NCBI RefSeq assembly: GCF_029891575.1 | Contig: NZ_JARZHF010000001.1 | Coordinates: 62,001 to 126,000 of the forward strand | DNA from: Salipaludibacillus daqingensis | GTDB taxonomy: Bacteria > Bacillota > Bacilli > Bacillales > Salisediminibacteriaceae | DNA length: 64,000 nt | Direction of reading: 5' to 3' | Part shown: in pieces, positions 8,803 to 18,000 of the stretch | Layout of the letters: the number at the start of each line of letters is the position of its first letter | Position numbering within the stretch: the first letter of the stretch is position 1 | The notes under the pieces: generated by a model | The model's database searches: none | Seen by the model: only the letters and a program-made list of their open reading frames with translations | What the model was told of the DNA's origin: nothing | Made by a program: the position numbers and the translations under genes

Positions 8803-8831
8803 TTGACAATCAAAATATTTCAACGTACCAT
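8803..8831 (+). promoter_or_regulatory. sigma-A type promoter of the YeeE/YedE gene
   Basis: TTGACA at 8803-8808, a 17-base spacer, then TACCAT at 8826-8831 (4 of 6). The start codon is 46 bases further on. Confidence 0.5.
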
Positions 8832-8876
8832 AACAATCATAATTCCGATAAAATTAGTGAGGTTAGGTGACTCAAC

Positions 8877-10127
8877 ATGGAAACAATAACTACAAATCTA
8901 AATCAACAAGACCATATTGAATCGTCAGCACCAGAATTAAATAAACCACAAACAAAATTAATTATAGGTGGATTAATTGTTGCTGCAATTTTAATGACTT
9001 ACTTAATGTTTACTCAAGAGGCAATGCATCCGCTCCTATTAATCATAGGATTATTACTCGGATATACGTTATTTCATTCACGTTTTGGATTCACATCTGC
9101 GTTTCGCCGTTTAATGTCGGTTGGGAATGGACAAGCCGTTCGATCACATATGGTTATGCTAGCGGTCGCCGTCACATTTTTTGCTCCTATTTTAGCTTTA
9201 GGTTACTCCTTTTTCGGAGCTGAAGTCGCTGGATATGTAGCTCCTGTAGGCGTCAGTCTAATAGTTGGAGCGTTTCTGTTTGGAATTGGAATGCAGCTAG
9301 GCGGTGGTTGTGCTTCTGGGACACTTTTTGCCGTCGGTGGTGGTAGATCTGTCATGTTTATTACGCTACTTTTCTTCATTGTCGGTTCTACTATAGGCGC
9401 TTACCATCTCCCTTTTTGGACGGAAGATATGCCTGCCGCTGAGCCAATTTCGTTAGCTACATCTACAGGCTTTGGCTACGGTGGAGCATGGGCTCTATCC
9501 GTCGTTTTATTCGGAATCATTGCTTGGATCACATTAGTCGTTGAAAAGAAAAAGAAAGCGCCAAAAATGGGGCCTGTACCAAGCGAAAAAGGTTGGAAGC
9601 GAATATTTCGTGGCTCATGGCCACTGTTTGTTGCAGCAGTAGTTCTTGCAGGGTTAAACGCACTTACGTTGATGACTCGTGGGGAACCGTGGGGTGTAAC
9701 TTCCGCTTTCGCTTTATGGGGCTCTAAAGGGGCTGAACTAATTGGCTTCAATGTGTCAAGCTGGGGATATTGGCAAGGTGATGCAGCTGTCGCCCTTGAA
9801 AGTTCGATTTTTGCTGATACGACAACTGTATTGAACTTCGGGGTCATTTTAGGAGCTTTTCTCGCTTCAGCAGCTGGAGGACTTTTCAAATTTTCGAAGA
9901 TTACTAAAGGAAACGCTGTCGCATCTGTTATCGGTGGACTTATGATGGGTTATGGTGCACGACTAGCATTTGGTTGTAACATTGGCGCCTACTTTGGCGG
10001 TATTGCATCATTTAGCCTTCATGGATATATTTGGGGTGCTCTTGCTTTAGCTGGAACCTTTTTAGCTCTATTTTTAAGACCTCTCTTTGGATTGTCTGTG
10101 CCAAAACCTCGAGATACATTTTGTTAA
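8877..10127 (+). CDS. YeeE/YedE family transporter, thiosulfate (TsuA-like) or sulfur compound uptake
   Basis: 416 residues with many membrane helices and internal duplication. The conserved cysteine motifs of the family are present: GGGCASGTLF (Cys145) and FGCNIGAYFGG (Cys367), plus HSRFGFTSAFR near residue 67. TsuA/YeeE proteins move thiosulfate by relay between conserved cysteines, and other members carry related sulfur compounds. I infer import of thiosulfate or a similar sulfur anion. No TusA-like or rhodanese gene is adjacent, so the partner enzyme must lie elsewhere. Own promoter and a weak terminator. Confidence 0.85.
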   Translation: METITTNLNQQDHIESSAPELNKPQTKLIIGGLIVAAILMTYLMFTQEAMHPLLLIIGLLLGYTLFHSRFGFTSAFRRLMSVGNGQAVRSHMVMLAVAVTFFAPILALGYSFFGAEVAGYVAPVGVSLIVGAFLFGIGMQLGGGCASGTLFAVGGGRSVMFITLLFFIVGSTIGAYHLPFWTEDMPAAEPISLATSTGFGYGGAWALSVVLFGIIAWITLVVEKKKKAPKMGPVPSEKGWKRIFRGSWPLFVAAVVLAGLNALTLMTRGEPWGVTSAFALWGSKGAELIGFNVSSWGYWQGDAAVALESSIFADTTTVLNFGVILGAFLASAAGGLFKFSKITKGNAVASVIGGLMMGYGARLAFGCNIGAYFGGIASFSLHGYIWGALALAGTFLALFLRPLFGLSVPKPRDTFC

Positions 10128-10138
10128 CGAACATTAAT

Positions 10139-10172
10139 AAACTCATGAGAGGTCTTTTCCTTTCATGGGTTT
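10139..10172 (+). terminator. probable terminator after the YeeE/YedE gene
   Basis: AAACTCATGA, 14-base loop, TCATGGGTTT then TTAA. A 10-bp stem with one G-T pair. Confidence 0.5.
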
Positions 10173-10261
10173 TTAATGATTTCCAAACCCTATCTTGTGC
10201 GAAGATTGTGAAAAACAATTAAGATAAGAACATACATATCATTACAGGAGGTTGTTTCTAT

Positions 10262-11221
10262 ATGAATATTTCTATTATTGGTGGCGGTCTTTGCGGAATT
10301 TTTGCGGCAAAAACATTAAGAGATTATGGTCATAATCCGATTATTTATGAAAAAAGTCGCAGTATTGGTGGAAGAATGGCTACAAGACGAATAGGAAAAG
10401 GAAAGGCTGATCACGGTGCTCAATTTTTTACGGTTCGATCCAAAGAGCTACAAGGATTCACGGAGGAATGGTTAGCTAAAGGTTGGATTAAACATTGGTT
10501 TGGAGACGACTATCCTAGATATGCCAGCGTTGATGGCATGAATCCTTTTGTAAAAAAACTTGCTCACGACCTATCCGTCCAATTGAATGAAAGAATTGTA
10601 TCTATAGAAGAGAACTCATCAACATTGACGTTAAACTCAGACGTTTCTAGCCCATTTTCAACTGATGTTGCATTGATTACTGCTCCTGTTCCACAAGCTT
10701 TGAAACTTCTTCAAGCCCCTTCTATGCTCAATAAAAAAGAAGAAGAGCAGCTTTCTTCTTCTCAATTTAACCCTGCTTTTGTTGGACTCGTTTCACTTAA
10801 AAAACCAGTTCAAATTGGAAATAAAGGTATCCGTGCTGAAAGTTTGCCTCATGGTGTTGATAAAGTCATTTCTAACGATGAAAAAGGTATTTCGGAAACA
10901 TCCATTTTATCCATCTATATGACGGGAGAATGGAGCTATAACCGCTTTGGAAATCAAGATACAGCAGTGCTGAAAGAACTTGTAGAATCCATCTATCCAC
11001 ATATATTTTCCACTGACAATATTGACGATATTCAACTTAAACGCTGGCGATACGCCGAAGCAACACACGTATACCGTCAACCGTTTTTAAAACTAGACAA
11101 CAAACCGGTGTACATTGCGGGAGACAGTTTCTTGAGTCCAGAAGATAAGAGTGGTCGAACGAGAATAGAAAGTGCGATCATATCAGGCATTCGAGTAGGC
11201 GAAGCGATACACATTGGATAA
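10262..11221 (+). CDS. renalase-like FAD/NAD(P)-dependent amine oxidoreductase
   Basis: 319 residues. The N-terminal dinucleotide motif GGGLCGIFAA (about 7-16) binds FAD. It is followed by YEKSRSIGGRMATRR and DHGAQFFT, the pattern of the renalase/NAD(P)-binding flavoprotein family. A C-terminal FAD motif reads YIAGDSFLS. Bacterial renalases oxidise dihydro-NAD(P) isomers, but many relatives are uncharacterised, so substrate is open. A strong site (AGGAGG) precedes the ATG. It stands alone between terminators. Confidence 0.75.
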   Translation: MNISIIGGGLCGIFAAKTLRDYGHNPIIYEKSRSIGGRMATRRIGKGKADHGAQFFTVRSKELQGFTEEWLAKGWIKHWFGDDYPRYASVDGMNPFVKKLAHDLSVQLNERIVSIEENSSTLTLNSDVSSPFSTDVALITAPVPQALKLLQAPSMLNKKEEEQLSSSQFNPAFVGLVSLKKPVQIGNKGIRAESLPHGVDKVISNDEKGISETSILSIYMTGEWSYNRFGNQDTAVLKELVESIYPHIFSTDNIDDIQLKRWRYAEATHVYRQPFLKLDNKPVYIAGDSFLSPEDKSGRTRIESAIISGIRVGEAIHIG

Positions 11222-11286
11222 GTTGTCTTCTCATCGTTTTTGAGGAAAGTTTATATTATTTTACATTTATTAAAAATTCGCAAGAG

Positions 11287-11331
11287 AAAAGACGACTCGC
11301 TCTCTAGTAGTCGTGAGAAAAATCGTCTTTT
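11287..11331. terminator. terminator between the flavoprotein gene and glpP
   Basis: AAAAGACGA and TCGTCTTTT form a 9-bp stem enclosing a second small stem. It sits between two convergent genes and could serve both. Confidence 0.65.
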
Positions 11332-11368
11332 GTATGAAGATCATTTATCAGATTATGATGCAGGTATG

Positions 11369-11950
11369 TTACCTTACAGCTACTGCCGGTTGAATAATAG
11401 TATAATTCCAAAGTTTCTGCTCAGAAGTCGTAATCGCTAAAGCGCCGGAATCCAAGGCCTTCTGTACATCGAATTCGGTTTTAATGAGTCCGCCTGTTAG
11501 TATCGGTTTTTTTGTATTTTTTCTAATTTCAGTAATCCATTCAGGAATCAAACCTGGTAATAATTCAATCATGTCCGGATTTCCTTTTTCAACATTTTTG
11601 AAACATCTTTCAACACTCATCTCATCAAACAGAAAGAAACGTTGGATCGTTACCATACCTTTTTGTCTGCACTCTTTGATGATGTGAGGGTGGGTAGAAA
11701 CCACACCATAGGGATTGATATACCTATGGAGAAATCCTACTCCCTCTCCATCATTTGATAACCCTTTAATTAAATCCATATGAACAAAAAGTTTTGTAGT
11801 CTTTCGACGTTTAATTAGTTTTTGCAAGCTGACCAGTTCATTGATGTCTGAATGAAGTAATATAACATACTCCGCGCCACGATTGACCGCTTCCATACAT
11901 TCCATTTGATTTCTTACTGTCGGAATAATTCTTTGTTGTTCCAACTTCAT
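11369..11950 (-). CDS. glpP: glycerol-3-phosphate responsive antiterminator GlpP
   Basis: 193 residues matching GlpP: IIPTVRN near the start, YVILLHSDINEL, FVHMDLIKGLSNDGEGVGFL, GVVSTHPHIIKECRQKG, PDMIELLPGLIPE, and PILTGGLIKTEFDV. GlpP binds glycerol-3-phosphate and lets RNA polymerase read through leader terminators of glp genes (established for B. subtilis glpFK and glpD). I start at the ATG at 11950, which has AAGGTG 7 bases upstream; the frame extends further but without a site. It follows dhaM by about 60 bases and is probably the last gene of the dha operon. Its usual targets glpF, glpK and glpD are not in the window. Confidence 0.9.
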   Translation of the reverse strand: MKLEQQRIIPTVRNQMECMEAVNRGAEYVILLHSDINELVSLQKLIKRRKTTKLFVHMDLIKGLSNDGEGVGFLHRYINPYGVVSTHPHIIKECRQKGMVTIQRFFLFDEMSVERCFKNVEKGNPDMIELLPGLIPEWITEIRKNTKKPILTGGLIKTEFDVQKALDSGALAITTSEQKLWNYTIIQPAVAVR

Positions 11951-12010
11951 AGAAAGCACCTTCTTACTTAGTGGATTCCCCGAATTCCTAAGAAACATCA
12001 ATGATTTAAT

Positions 12011-12409
12011 TTACGATCGGTGCACTTTCTGCATTTCCTTTGCTTTTTCTGCTGCCTCAACAACTTTCCCCACATCACTTCCAAAACCAGCTTCCACAAC
12101 AGCACTATATCCACCTTCTAAAATTGGAGCATCTGCGATTCTTATATTTGAGGGGTCATCGAGCATCTCTATTGCTAACTCAGCATTAATTAGTGCACTA
12201 CCTAAATCAAATAGGATAACCGTACCTTTTGGTGAATGCACAGATTCTAGTGCTGCTTTAATATCAAAGGCATTCGTTCCTATTCCTCCCCCCTCCTCTC
12301 CTCCTGCTATCCCGATTGAAACAGCTGGTTGCATTTCATAAAGAAGAGCTTTCAAACCTTTCACAATGTCAGCACTATGAGAGACGAATACGAGACTTAC
12401 CCTATCCAT
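12011..12409 (-). CDS. dhaM: PTS-dependent dihydroxyacetone kinase phosphotransferase subunit DhaM
   Basis: 132 residues, an EIIA-mannose-like domain only. The phosphorylated His is in FVSHSADIV (His11). The family signature LFDLGSALINAELAIEML is present. DhaM takes phosphate from HPr and passes it to the ADP bound on DhaL. Unlike E. coli DhaM it has no fused HPr or EI domains, the usual Gram-positive form. It overlaps dhaL by 8 bases, so the two are coupled. Confidence 0.93.
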   Translation of the reverse strand: MDRVSLVFVSHSADIVKGLKALLYEMQPAVSIGIAGGEEGGGIGTNAFDIKAALESVHSPKGTVILFDLGSALINAELAIEMLDDPSNIRIADAPILEGGYSAVVEAGFGSDVGKVVEAAEKAKEMQKVHRS

Positions 12410-13034
12410 TGTTATTCTCCCCTTCCATCATGGTTTCAGCTAAGCTTTCAAATAGAAGGTAGCTAGACATTGCTCCGGGGTCAATGTGACCTACTGACCG
12501 AGCTCCTAAATAAGCCGCTCTTCCTTTTTTCGCATGGAGATCTTTCGTGCCTGTCATCTTTTCATGTGCAGCAACTTTCAAATCTTCCCAATTAATATGA
12601 GTTTCTTGCGAGAAATCTTCTAACAATGGGCTCCAAACATCAACCATCGTTTTTTCACCAACCGATGCTTTGCCTCGTTGAATAATTGCTTGTTCTCCTT
12701 CTTTTAATGCTTCTAACAGTTCTTCATCTGACAACTGTTCCTTTGCTCCAATCTTTGCACCCATTTTTAAGAATGCAGATCCATAAAGTGGTCCTGATGC
12801 ACCGCCAACTTTTCCGATTAGAGTCATTGCAACCCCTTTGATTAAGTCACCAATCGTTTGAAATGATTTGCTTTCTAACGTTTTCATCACTTCCGTTAAT
12901 CCTCTGGACATATTGATCCCGTGGTCACCGTCTCCGATAGCCTGATCTAAATCTGTTAATAAATCTTTGTTCACTTGAATTTTTTCATCAAATTTTTCTA
13001 ACCATGAAATCGTTGTTTTAACTGTTAAGTTCAT
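12402..13034 (-). CDS. dhaL: dihydroxyacetone kinase ADP-binding subunit DhaL
   Basis: 210 residues, all-helical. The Mg-ADP binding acidic cluster is present as DLDQAIGDGDHGINMSRG (Asp30, Asp35, Asp37), and GKVGGASGPLYGSAF and GARSVGHIDPGA match the nucleotide-binding loops. DhaL keeps ADP as a cofactor, is rephosphorylated by DhaM, and passes phosphate to dihydroxyacetone held on DhaK. It lies 173 bases downstream of dhaK, a gap filled by a long inverted repeat, and overlaps dhaM. Confidence 0.93.
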   Translation of the reverse strand: MNLTVKTTISWLEKFDEKIQVNKDLLTDLDQAIGDGDHGINMSRGLTEVMKTLESKSFQTIGDLIKGVAMTLIGKVGGASGPLYGSAFLKMGAKIGAKEQLSDEELLEALKEGEQAIIQRGKASVGEKTMVDVWSPLLEDFSQETHINWEDLKVAAHEKMTGTKDLHAKKGRAAYLGARSVGHIDPGAMSSYLLFESLAETMMEGENNNG

Positions 13035-13094
13035 AAGCTTTCAACCCCTTGCCTTTGATCGACTGAAAATTTGTTTCTTTAAACTAGTAAAACC

Positions 13095-13167
13095 TTGCGA
13101 AAGGCAACGACAACGTTTAAAAAACAACCTTTAACCATACACTCGAATAGTTGTTGCCCTTTCGCAA
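13095..13167. repeat. long imperfect inverted repeat between dhaK and dhaL
   Basis: TTGCGAAAGGCAACGACAAC (13095-13114) pairs with GTTGTTGCCCTTTCGCAA (13150-13167), with two bulges. In the dha mRNA this forms a stable stem of about 17 bp in the dhaK-dhaL spacer. No T-run follows, so it does not look like a simple terminator. A role in mRNA processing or in setting the DhaK:DhaLM ratio is my inference. Confidence 0.6.
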
Positions 13168-13207
13168 CCTACTTTTATCTAGTAAAAATTAACCATTCTA
13201 TCCTTTC

Positions 13208-14203
13208 TTACCTTTTAAATGCTACCGTATTAGCAGGAGCTGCCAATAATTCTTTTAACTGCTCGTCCATTCTTAATACACTGATTGATGCGCCAGCCAT
13301 TTCAAGTGACGTCATCCATTCTCCAACAATTGTTTCCGTTACGTTTAAGTCTTTTTCTTTTAACAATTTACTTAACGTGTGGTTCATAATATAAAGTTCC
13401 ATCTGAGGTGTCGAGCCTAATCCATTGATCATGACAGCAACCTCTTCCCCAGAAGTTAACTGTAAGTCATCATCTACTTTTGCAAACAAGGTTTTGACAA
13501 TGTCACTTGCTGGAAGAACTTCTGTTCTTTCTACTCCCGGTTCTCCGTGAATACCAGTCCCAATTTCCATCTCATTTTCTGCCAGTGTGAACCCTGGTTT
13601 TCCAGCTGCAGGGACAGTACAAGGACTTAAAGACATCCCCATCGACTTGACATTTTTGATCACTTTGTTCGCAACCGCTTCCACTTCATCTAAACTCGCT
13701 CCACTTTCTGCCATTGCTCCAGCAATTTTGTGCACAAAAACAGTACCTGCTATTCCTCTTCGACCACTAGTAAAGGAACTATCTTCTACTGCTACATCAT
13801 CATTGACAACAACTTGTTTTACTTTAATTCCTTCTGCTTCAGCTAACTCACCGGCCATTTCAAAGTTCATGACGTCCCCAGTATAGTTCTTAATAACGAG
13901 AAGAACACCCTCTCCTCCATCCACAGCTTTTATTGCTTCAAATACTTGGTCTGGTGTCGGTGAGGTAAATACTTCACCTGCAACTGCACCATCGAGCATT
14001 CCTTTTCCTACGAAACCACCATGTGCCGGTTCATGCCCACTTCCTCCACCACTAACAATGCCTACTTTTCCTTTGACTGGTGCGTCAGCTCTTACAACAA
14101 CCGTCGTACCTTCCACTCTTTTCAATTCCTTCGGGTGTGCTGCAACCATTCCATCCAACATTTCATCAACAACGGCATTGACATCGTTCAAAATCTTTTT
14201 CAT
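13208..14203 (-). CDS. dhaK: dihydroxyacetone kinase substrate-binding subunit DhaK
   Basis: 331 residues. Dihydroxyacetone is held as a covalent hemiaminal by the His in GTGIHGEPGVER (His219, equivalent to E. coli His218). SGGGSGHEPAHGGFVG (His57) and NYTGDVMNF (Asp110) supply the other active-site residues. With DhaL and DhaM it makes dihydroxyacetone phosphate using phosphoenolpyruvate through the PTS. First gene of dhaKLM-glpP on the minus strand, preceded by a sigma-54 promoter and a cre-like box, and by a gene for a sigma-54 activator. Confidence 0.95.
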   Translation of the reverse strand: MKKILNDVNAVVDEMLDGMVAAHPKELKRVEGTTVVVRADAPVKGKVGIVSGGGSGHEPAHGGFVGKGMLDGAVAGEVFTSPTPDQVFEAIKAVDGGEGVLLVIKNYTGDVMNFEMAGELAEAEGIKVKQVVVNDDVAVEDSSFTSGRRGIAGTVFVHKIAGAMAESGASLDEVEAVANKVIKNVKSMGMSLSPCTVPAAGKPGFTLAENEMEIGTGIHGEPGVERTEVLPASDIVKTLFAKVDDDLQLTSGEEVAVMINGLGSTPQMELYIMNHTLSKLLKEKDLNVTETIVGEWMTSLEMAGASISVLRMDEQLKELLAAPANTVAFKR

Positions 14204-14231
14204 AGATTCTTCGCCTCCTTAACTAAGTTAT

Positions 14232-14248
14232 ATGCAATAACCGTGCCA
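14232..14248 (-). promoter_or_regulatory. sigma-54 (-24/-12) promoter of the dha operon
   Basis: Minus strand reads TGGCACGGTTATTGCAT, matching the TGGCAC-N5-TTGCA consensus exactly with GG and GC 12 bases apart. Transcription would start near 14221, about 18 bases before the dhaK ATG. Sigma-54 polymerase needs an activator ATPase; one is encoded immediately upstream. Confidence 0.85.
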
Positions 14249-14251
14249 TAA

Positions 14252-14265
14252 TGTAAACGCCTTCA
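14252..14265. promoter_or_regulatory. cre-like site (CcpA) upstream of dhaK
   Basis: TGTAAACGCCTTCA matches the cre consensus TGWAANCGNTNWCA at all but one fixed position. It begins 3 bases upstream of the -24 element of the dha promoter, so bound CcpA could block sigma-54 polymerase or the looped activator. Confidence 0.55.
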
Positions 14266-14309
14266 TTTAAGGTTTTTTTCTGTCCGATTATAAAAGCAGG
14301 TAATAAATA

Positions 14310-16325
14310 TCAATTTTTTTGATACTTATTACCAAGTTTGTGTTCTAAGTTATATTTACGTAGCTTTTTAGCCGCAGTTTTATGAGTAATACCAAGGGCT
14401 TTTCCTAATTGATTGTAACTATTAAATAATGGGGCTACTTGGGAAAAAAGATCAAATTCGTATTCATCCAATGTTTTCACCTGTGGTCGCTCGATCGTTT
14501 GTTCTGTCTGCTCTAATCGTTCGTAAATATATTCTGGCAAATCGGATATACCAATTCGTTCAGACTGGGCAAGACTAACGATTCGTTCCATCACATTTTT
14601 TAATTCACGAATATTCCCTGGCCAATGATAAGCTTGTAATTTCTCATAACATTCTCGACTCATGCTGATATACTTTCGTTTAAAAATCTTGCTATAATAG
14701 TTCAAAAAATAATCAATTAGCATCCACACATCGCGTTTTCTATCTCTTAATGGTGGTAAATGAATCGGAATGACATGAAGCCTATAATAAAGATCTTCTC
14801 TAAATATCCCTTCTTGAACCATCTCAAACAAGTTCTTATTCGTAGCAGAAATCACACGTATATCAAGTGAGATGGTTTCCTTTCCACCAATTCGGACTAA
14901 CTCTCGCTCTTGAAGCACACGCAAAACCTTTCCTTGGATATCTAATTGGAGATCCCCAATTTCATCTAGGAAAATCGTTCCTCCGTTTGCTTGCTCAAAT
15001 TTTCCTGTATGCATTCGAACAGCACCAGTAAACGAACCCTTTTCATGACCAAATAGCTCGCTTTCAAGGATAGTAGCTGGAATTGACGCACAATTAACCG
15101 AAATAAAAGGTTTTTTCCGCCTATCACTTTTTTCATGGATTCCTCTAGCAACTAACTCTTTGCCTGTTCCACTCTCTCCTGTGATCATAACGGTTGAATT
15201 TGTATTTGCCACTCGAACAGCCATGGAAAGTGTATTTTGTAAATTTTCACTTTGACCAATAATTTCAGGAAATATATTATTGTCTGGGGAGTTTTGACCT
15301 GGAAACGTCTTATTAGATGATAATTCTTTTAGTAATTCTTCCATTTCACGATACGGTGAGAAACTTATCACTATGCCTTTGAATCCTTTTTCTAAACTTA
15401 GTGTTTGCGCTCGAACAATATAAAAAGACCCTTTTCTGTTCTCAAATGTGGTCGAGATCGTCTCTCCTTCTTCTTGTAGAATGTGCCACTCTTCTTTATT
15501 AATAAACGAAAAAATATGGTCTGGCAAATCTTCTTTAATCAAAAATCGTTTAAATGCTTCGTTTTTATAAATAAACGTTCCTTTAGAATCAGTCATTCCA
15601 ATGAAATCAAACACCGTTTCTAGGACGAGGTTTAATCGTTCTTTCAATAGCTGAACCATTTCTAATTCAGAGGATATTTTCTCGATGTTTGAAATGTCTT
15701 CAAATGTGGCTACAGCTCCAATAATTTCATTATCAAAAAAGATAGGCGATCGATTCGTAATCATGACTCTGCCCGCAATGTGTTGTTTTTCACTAAGATG
15801 TTGTTTCCCTGTTTTCAACACTTGGTGGATTTTAGAACTTGGAATTAATTCTTTTGCGCTATGATGGATAAGTTCATGGGCACTTTTACCAATCAATTCT
15901 GATGCTGCTTGATTCACATACGTAATGATATTGTTCCGATTCACAACCATGACGCCGTGACTCATTGAAGAAATGGCATCTTGAATACTTACAGAGCTTT
16001 CTAGAAGTAATTGATCTGCAAGTTCTTCTGTTACTTCTTCTGCGGACATATCAGCAAAAAATTCTGTTACTACGTCAACAAACTTTTCAAATTCAAGTTC
16101 GTTCTCTCTATCATAGTACATCTCAAATGAGCCATTTTCTGGTATTTTCAATGATACAATAGAAAGAAGATTACTAATTTGTGCTTTTTGACCTCTGTAT
16201 TCAATCCACAAATCCCTTAGCTTTTCTGGGTCATCTATGTGATTTTGCAATGTAGAAATCAAAGATGCTGCTAATCGAATATGCAAGCCATTTTTCTTTC
16301 TTACGTTAACTGTTACCTTTTTCAA
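14310..16325 (-). CDS. sigma-54 dependent activator with N-terminal HPr-like domain (DhaR-like role)
   Basis: 671 residues: an HPr-like domain (1 to about 90), two PAS-type regions (about 115-330), an AAA+ sigma-54 activator domain with Walker A GESGTGKE (about 382) and the sigma-54 loop GSFTGA (about 430), and a C-terminal Fis-type helix-turn-helix. The HPr part keeps the phosphorylatable His15 and Arg17 in [10 protein letters not shown], with Leu instead of Pro18, and has Ser51 where HPr has Ser46. I infer that PTS phosphorylation tunes this activator. Its target is most likely the sigma-54 promoter of dhaK, 60 bases beyond its stop. TTG start with GAGGGGG 8 bases upstream. Confidence 0.85.
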   Translation of the reverse strand: MKKVTVNVRKKNGLHIRLAASLISTLQNHIDDPEKLRDLWIEYRGQKAQISNLLSIVSLKIPENGSFEMYYDRENELEFEKFVDVVTEFFADMSAEEVTEELADQLLLESSVSIQDAISSMSHGVMVVNRNNIITYVNQAASELIGKSAHELIHHSAKELIPSSKIHQVLKTGKQHLSEKQHIAGRVMITNRSPIFFDNEIIGAVATFEDISNIEKISSELEMVQLLKERLNLVLETVFDFIGMTDSKGTFIYKNEAFKRFLIKEDLPDHIFSFINKEEWHILQEEGETISTTFENRKGSFYIVRAQTLSLEKGFKGIVISFSPYREMEELLKELSSNKTFPGQNSPDNNIFPEIIGQSENLQNTLSMAVRVANTNSTVMITGESGTGKELVARGIHEKSDRRKKPFISVNCASIPATILESELFGHEKGSFTGAVRMHTGKFEQANGGTIFLDEIGDLQLDIQGKVLRVLQERELVRIGGKETISLDIRVISATNKNLFEMVQEGIFREDLYYRLHVIPIHLPPLRDRKRDVWMLIDYFLNYYSKIFKRKYISMSRECYEKLQAYHWPGNIRELKNVMERIVSLAQSERIGISDLPEYIYERLEQTEQTIERPQVKTLDEYEFDLFSQVAPLFNSYNQLGKALGITHKTAAKKLRKYNLEHKLGNKYQKN

Positions 16326-16354
16326 TACGATTCCCCCTCTATGAGAGCGACTAT

Positions 16355-17842
16355 TTATACAATACGTTCGCCTGAAATCGACCTAGCCACGTGAACACCT
16401 GAACTTGTAGCACCAATACTGCCTGCTCCTGGAAACACATTGTCGCCACATAACCATAATCCGTCGACTTTTGTTCGATGTTGAATTGCCTTCCATAAAG
16501 CATTCGCCTTTATTTGTGGAAATCCTCCCACACCGCCAAAATTTCGCTTAACAAACTTTTCCCAAGCTCTTGGTCCTCCGGTCATTTGATATGGCAATGC
16601 TTCCGAAGCACCTGGAGCCAATTCTTCAAGTTTCGCCAAAACACTTGTGTATATCTTCTTCGATTGCTCATCATAATCTTCTTTTGATTGCCAATTTTTT
16701 AAGTCAATATGAGTCGATACCGTCATCGTTCGATACCCTTTAGGAGCGCGGAAAGTATCGTCTTTTTCTGATAACGACATAAAAAAATGATTCGCCCCTG
16801 AAGGATCTTGTTCTGGATCTATCATCACTTGATGAAACAAATTTAAATCCTCAGGGATCATTTCATCGCGAATAGCAAGATAAGTTGTAAACGTTCCCCA
16901 CTGTAATGTTGGGTCTTCTTTGTTTTTCAAAGATGGTTTCAGCTTATCGTAATCACTGCCATCAAGTAAATCTCCAATAGCTGCTATCGGAACATTTAAA
17001 ACAACATGATCTGCTTCATATTCATTGTTACGATGATCTATGATAATCCATTTATCCCCTCTTTTCCTAATCGATTCAACTTTTCGGGGTTTCTTTACTA
17101 CACCACCATTTTGTTTCAATGAGTTAACTAACGACTCAGCAACACGGTACAGTCCACCTTTTACATAAAATGCACCGTGGTGATAGATGTCTAAAGCTGT
17201 TGCCCCCATCATCAACTCACACTTTTCATAAGTCGTTTGCATGCTATCCATCAACACGCCGTTTATAAAGTGCGTAAATGCATGACATTTTTCAAGCTTA
17301 TGTTTTTTCACTAACGACCCTAGCGTTCGACCTAGATAAGGAAGTAACGTCACTGACATCGGTGAAAACCCTCTTATAAATGCGCTGAACTCTTGCTTGG
17401 ATTGAGGTGGTAAAACAGGATAATGGAGCATATGCCTCCTCAACGTTTGTCCTATTCGCCAAACTTCTTCGAAAAAACTCATAATTCTAAGAGAATCATT
17501 TGGTTCTTCCTTTTCCCACATCGTCAAAAATCGTGACCGTTCTGTATAGTAAGGAAAAAGTCGATTTCCAATACGAACATCCATCACCGTTTCTAGTTCC
17601 GATACATCCGTTTTGATACTCAAATAATCATTTACTTTTTTATGAAGGCCTCCAGGTTCGAATCCCATCCCTAACGTTGCTCCAACAGGGAATGTGAAAT
17701 TTTTCCGTTGAAATTTACCTGCACACCCTCCCCATTCCGCTGCCGCTTCAAGGAGCGTGACATTAAACCCTTCTTTTTGCAGCAATGCACCTGCTGTGAG
17801 TCCTGCAAAACCTGATCCTACTACCATCACTTGTTTCCCCAT
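16355..17842 (-). CDS. phytoene desaturase/CrtI-like FAD-dependent oxidoreductase
   Basis: 495 residues. The N-terminal FAD motif is [15 protein letters not shown] followed by [17 protein letters not shown]-terminal [18 protein letters not shown] strand completes the flavin site, as in carotenoid desaturases, isomerases and their relatives. No phytoene synthase or other carotenoid gene is near, so a carotenoid role is unproven. It lies only 30 bases upstream of the HPr-sigma-54 activator and is probably cotranscribed with it. ATG with AAAGGAGG upstream. Confidence 0.75.
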   Translation of the reverse strand: MGKQVMVVGSGFAGLTAGALLQKEGFNVTLLEAAAEWGGCAGKFQRKNFTFPVGATLGMGFEPGGLHKKVNDYLSIKTDVSELETVMDVRIGNRLFPYYTERSRFLTMWEKEEPNDSLRIMSFFEEVWRIGQTLRRHMLHYPVLPPQSKQEFSAFIRGFSPMSVTLLPYLGRTLGSLVKKHKLEKCHAFTHFINGVLMDSMQTTYEKCELMMGATALDIYHHGAFYVKGGLYRVAESLVNSLKQNGGVVKKPRKVESIRKRGDKWIIIDHRNNEYEADHVVLNVPIAAIGDLLDGSDYDKLKPSLKNKEDPTLQWGTFTTYLAIRDEMIPEDLNLFHQVMIDPEQDPSGANHFFMSLSEKDDTFRAPKGYRTMTVSTHIDLKNWQSKEDYDEQSKKIYTSVLAKLEELAPGASEALPYQMTGGPRAWEKFVKRNFGGVGGFPQIKANALWKAIQHRTKVDGLWLCGDNVFPGAGSIGATSSGVHVARSISGERIV

Positions 17843-17956
17843 GTCATCGCCTCCTTTGTTATTGTTATTATGTTGAATTGCGCCAATATTTGCAATGATT
17901 CTGTATTACTTGTTTTAAGTTCCATTGAATTTAGTCTCTAATCTCTATTATAAAAA

Positions 17957-17983
17957 AAGATACCCTCAATAAGAGAGTATCTT
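17957..17983 (-). terminator. terminator of the odhAB operon
   Basis: Minus strand AAGATACTCTC, short loop, GAGGGTATCTT then seven T. One mismatch in an 11-bp stem, just after the odhB stop. Confidence 0.75.
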
Positions 17984-18000
17984 CGCTAATAGTTATTTTG

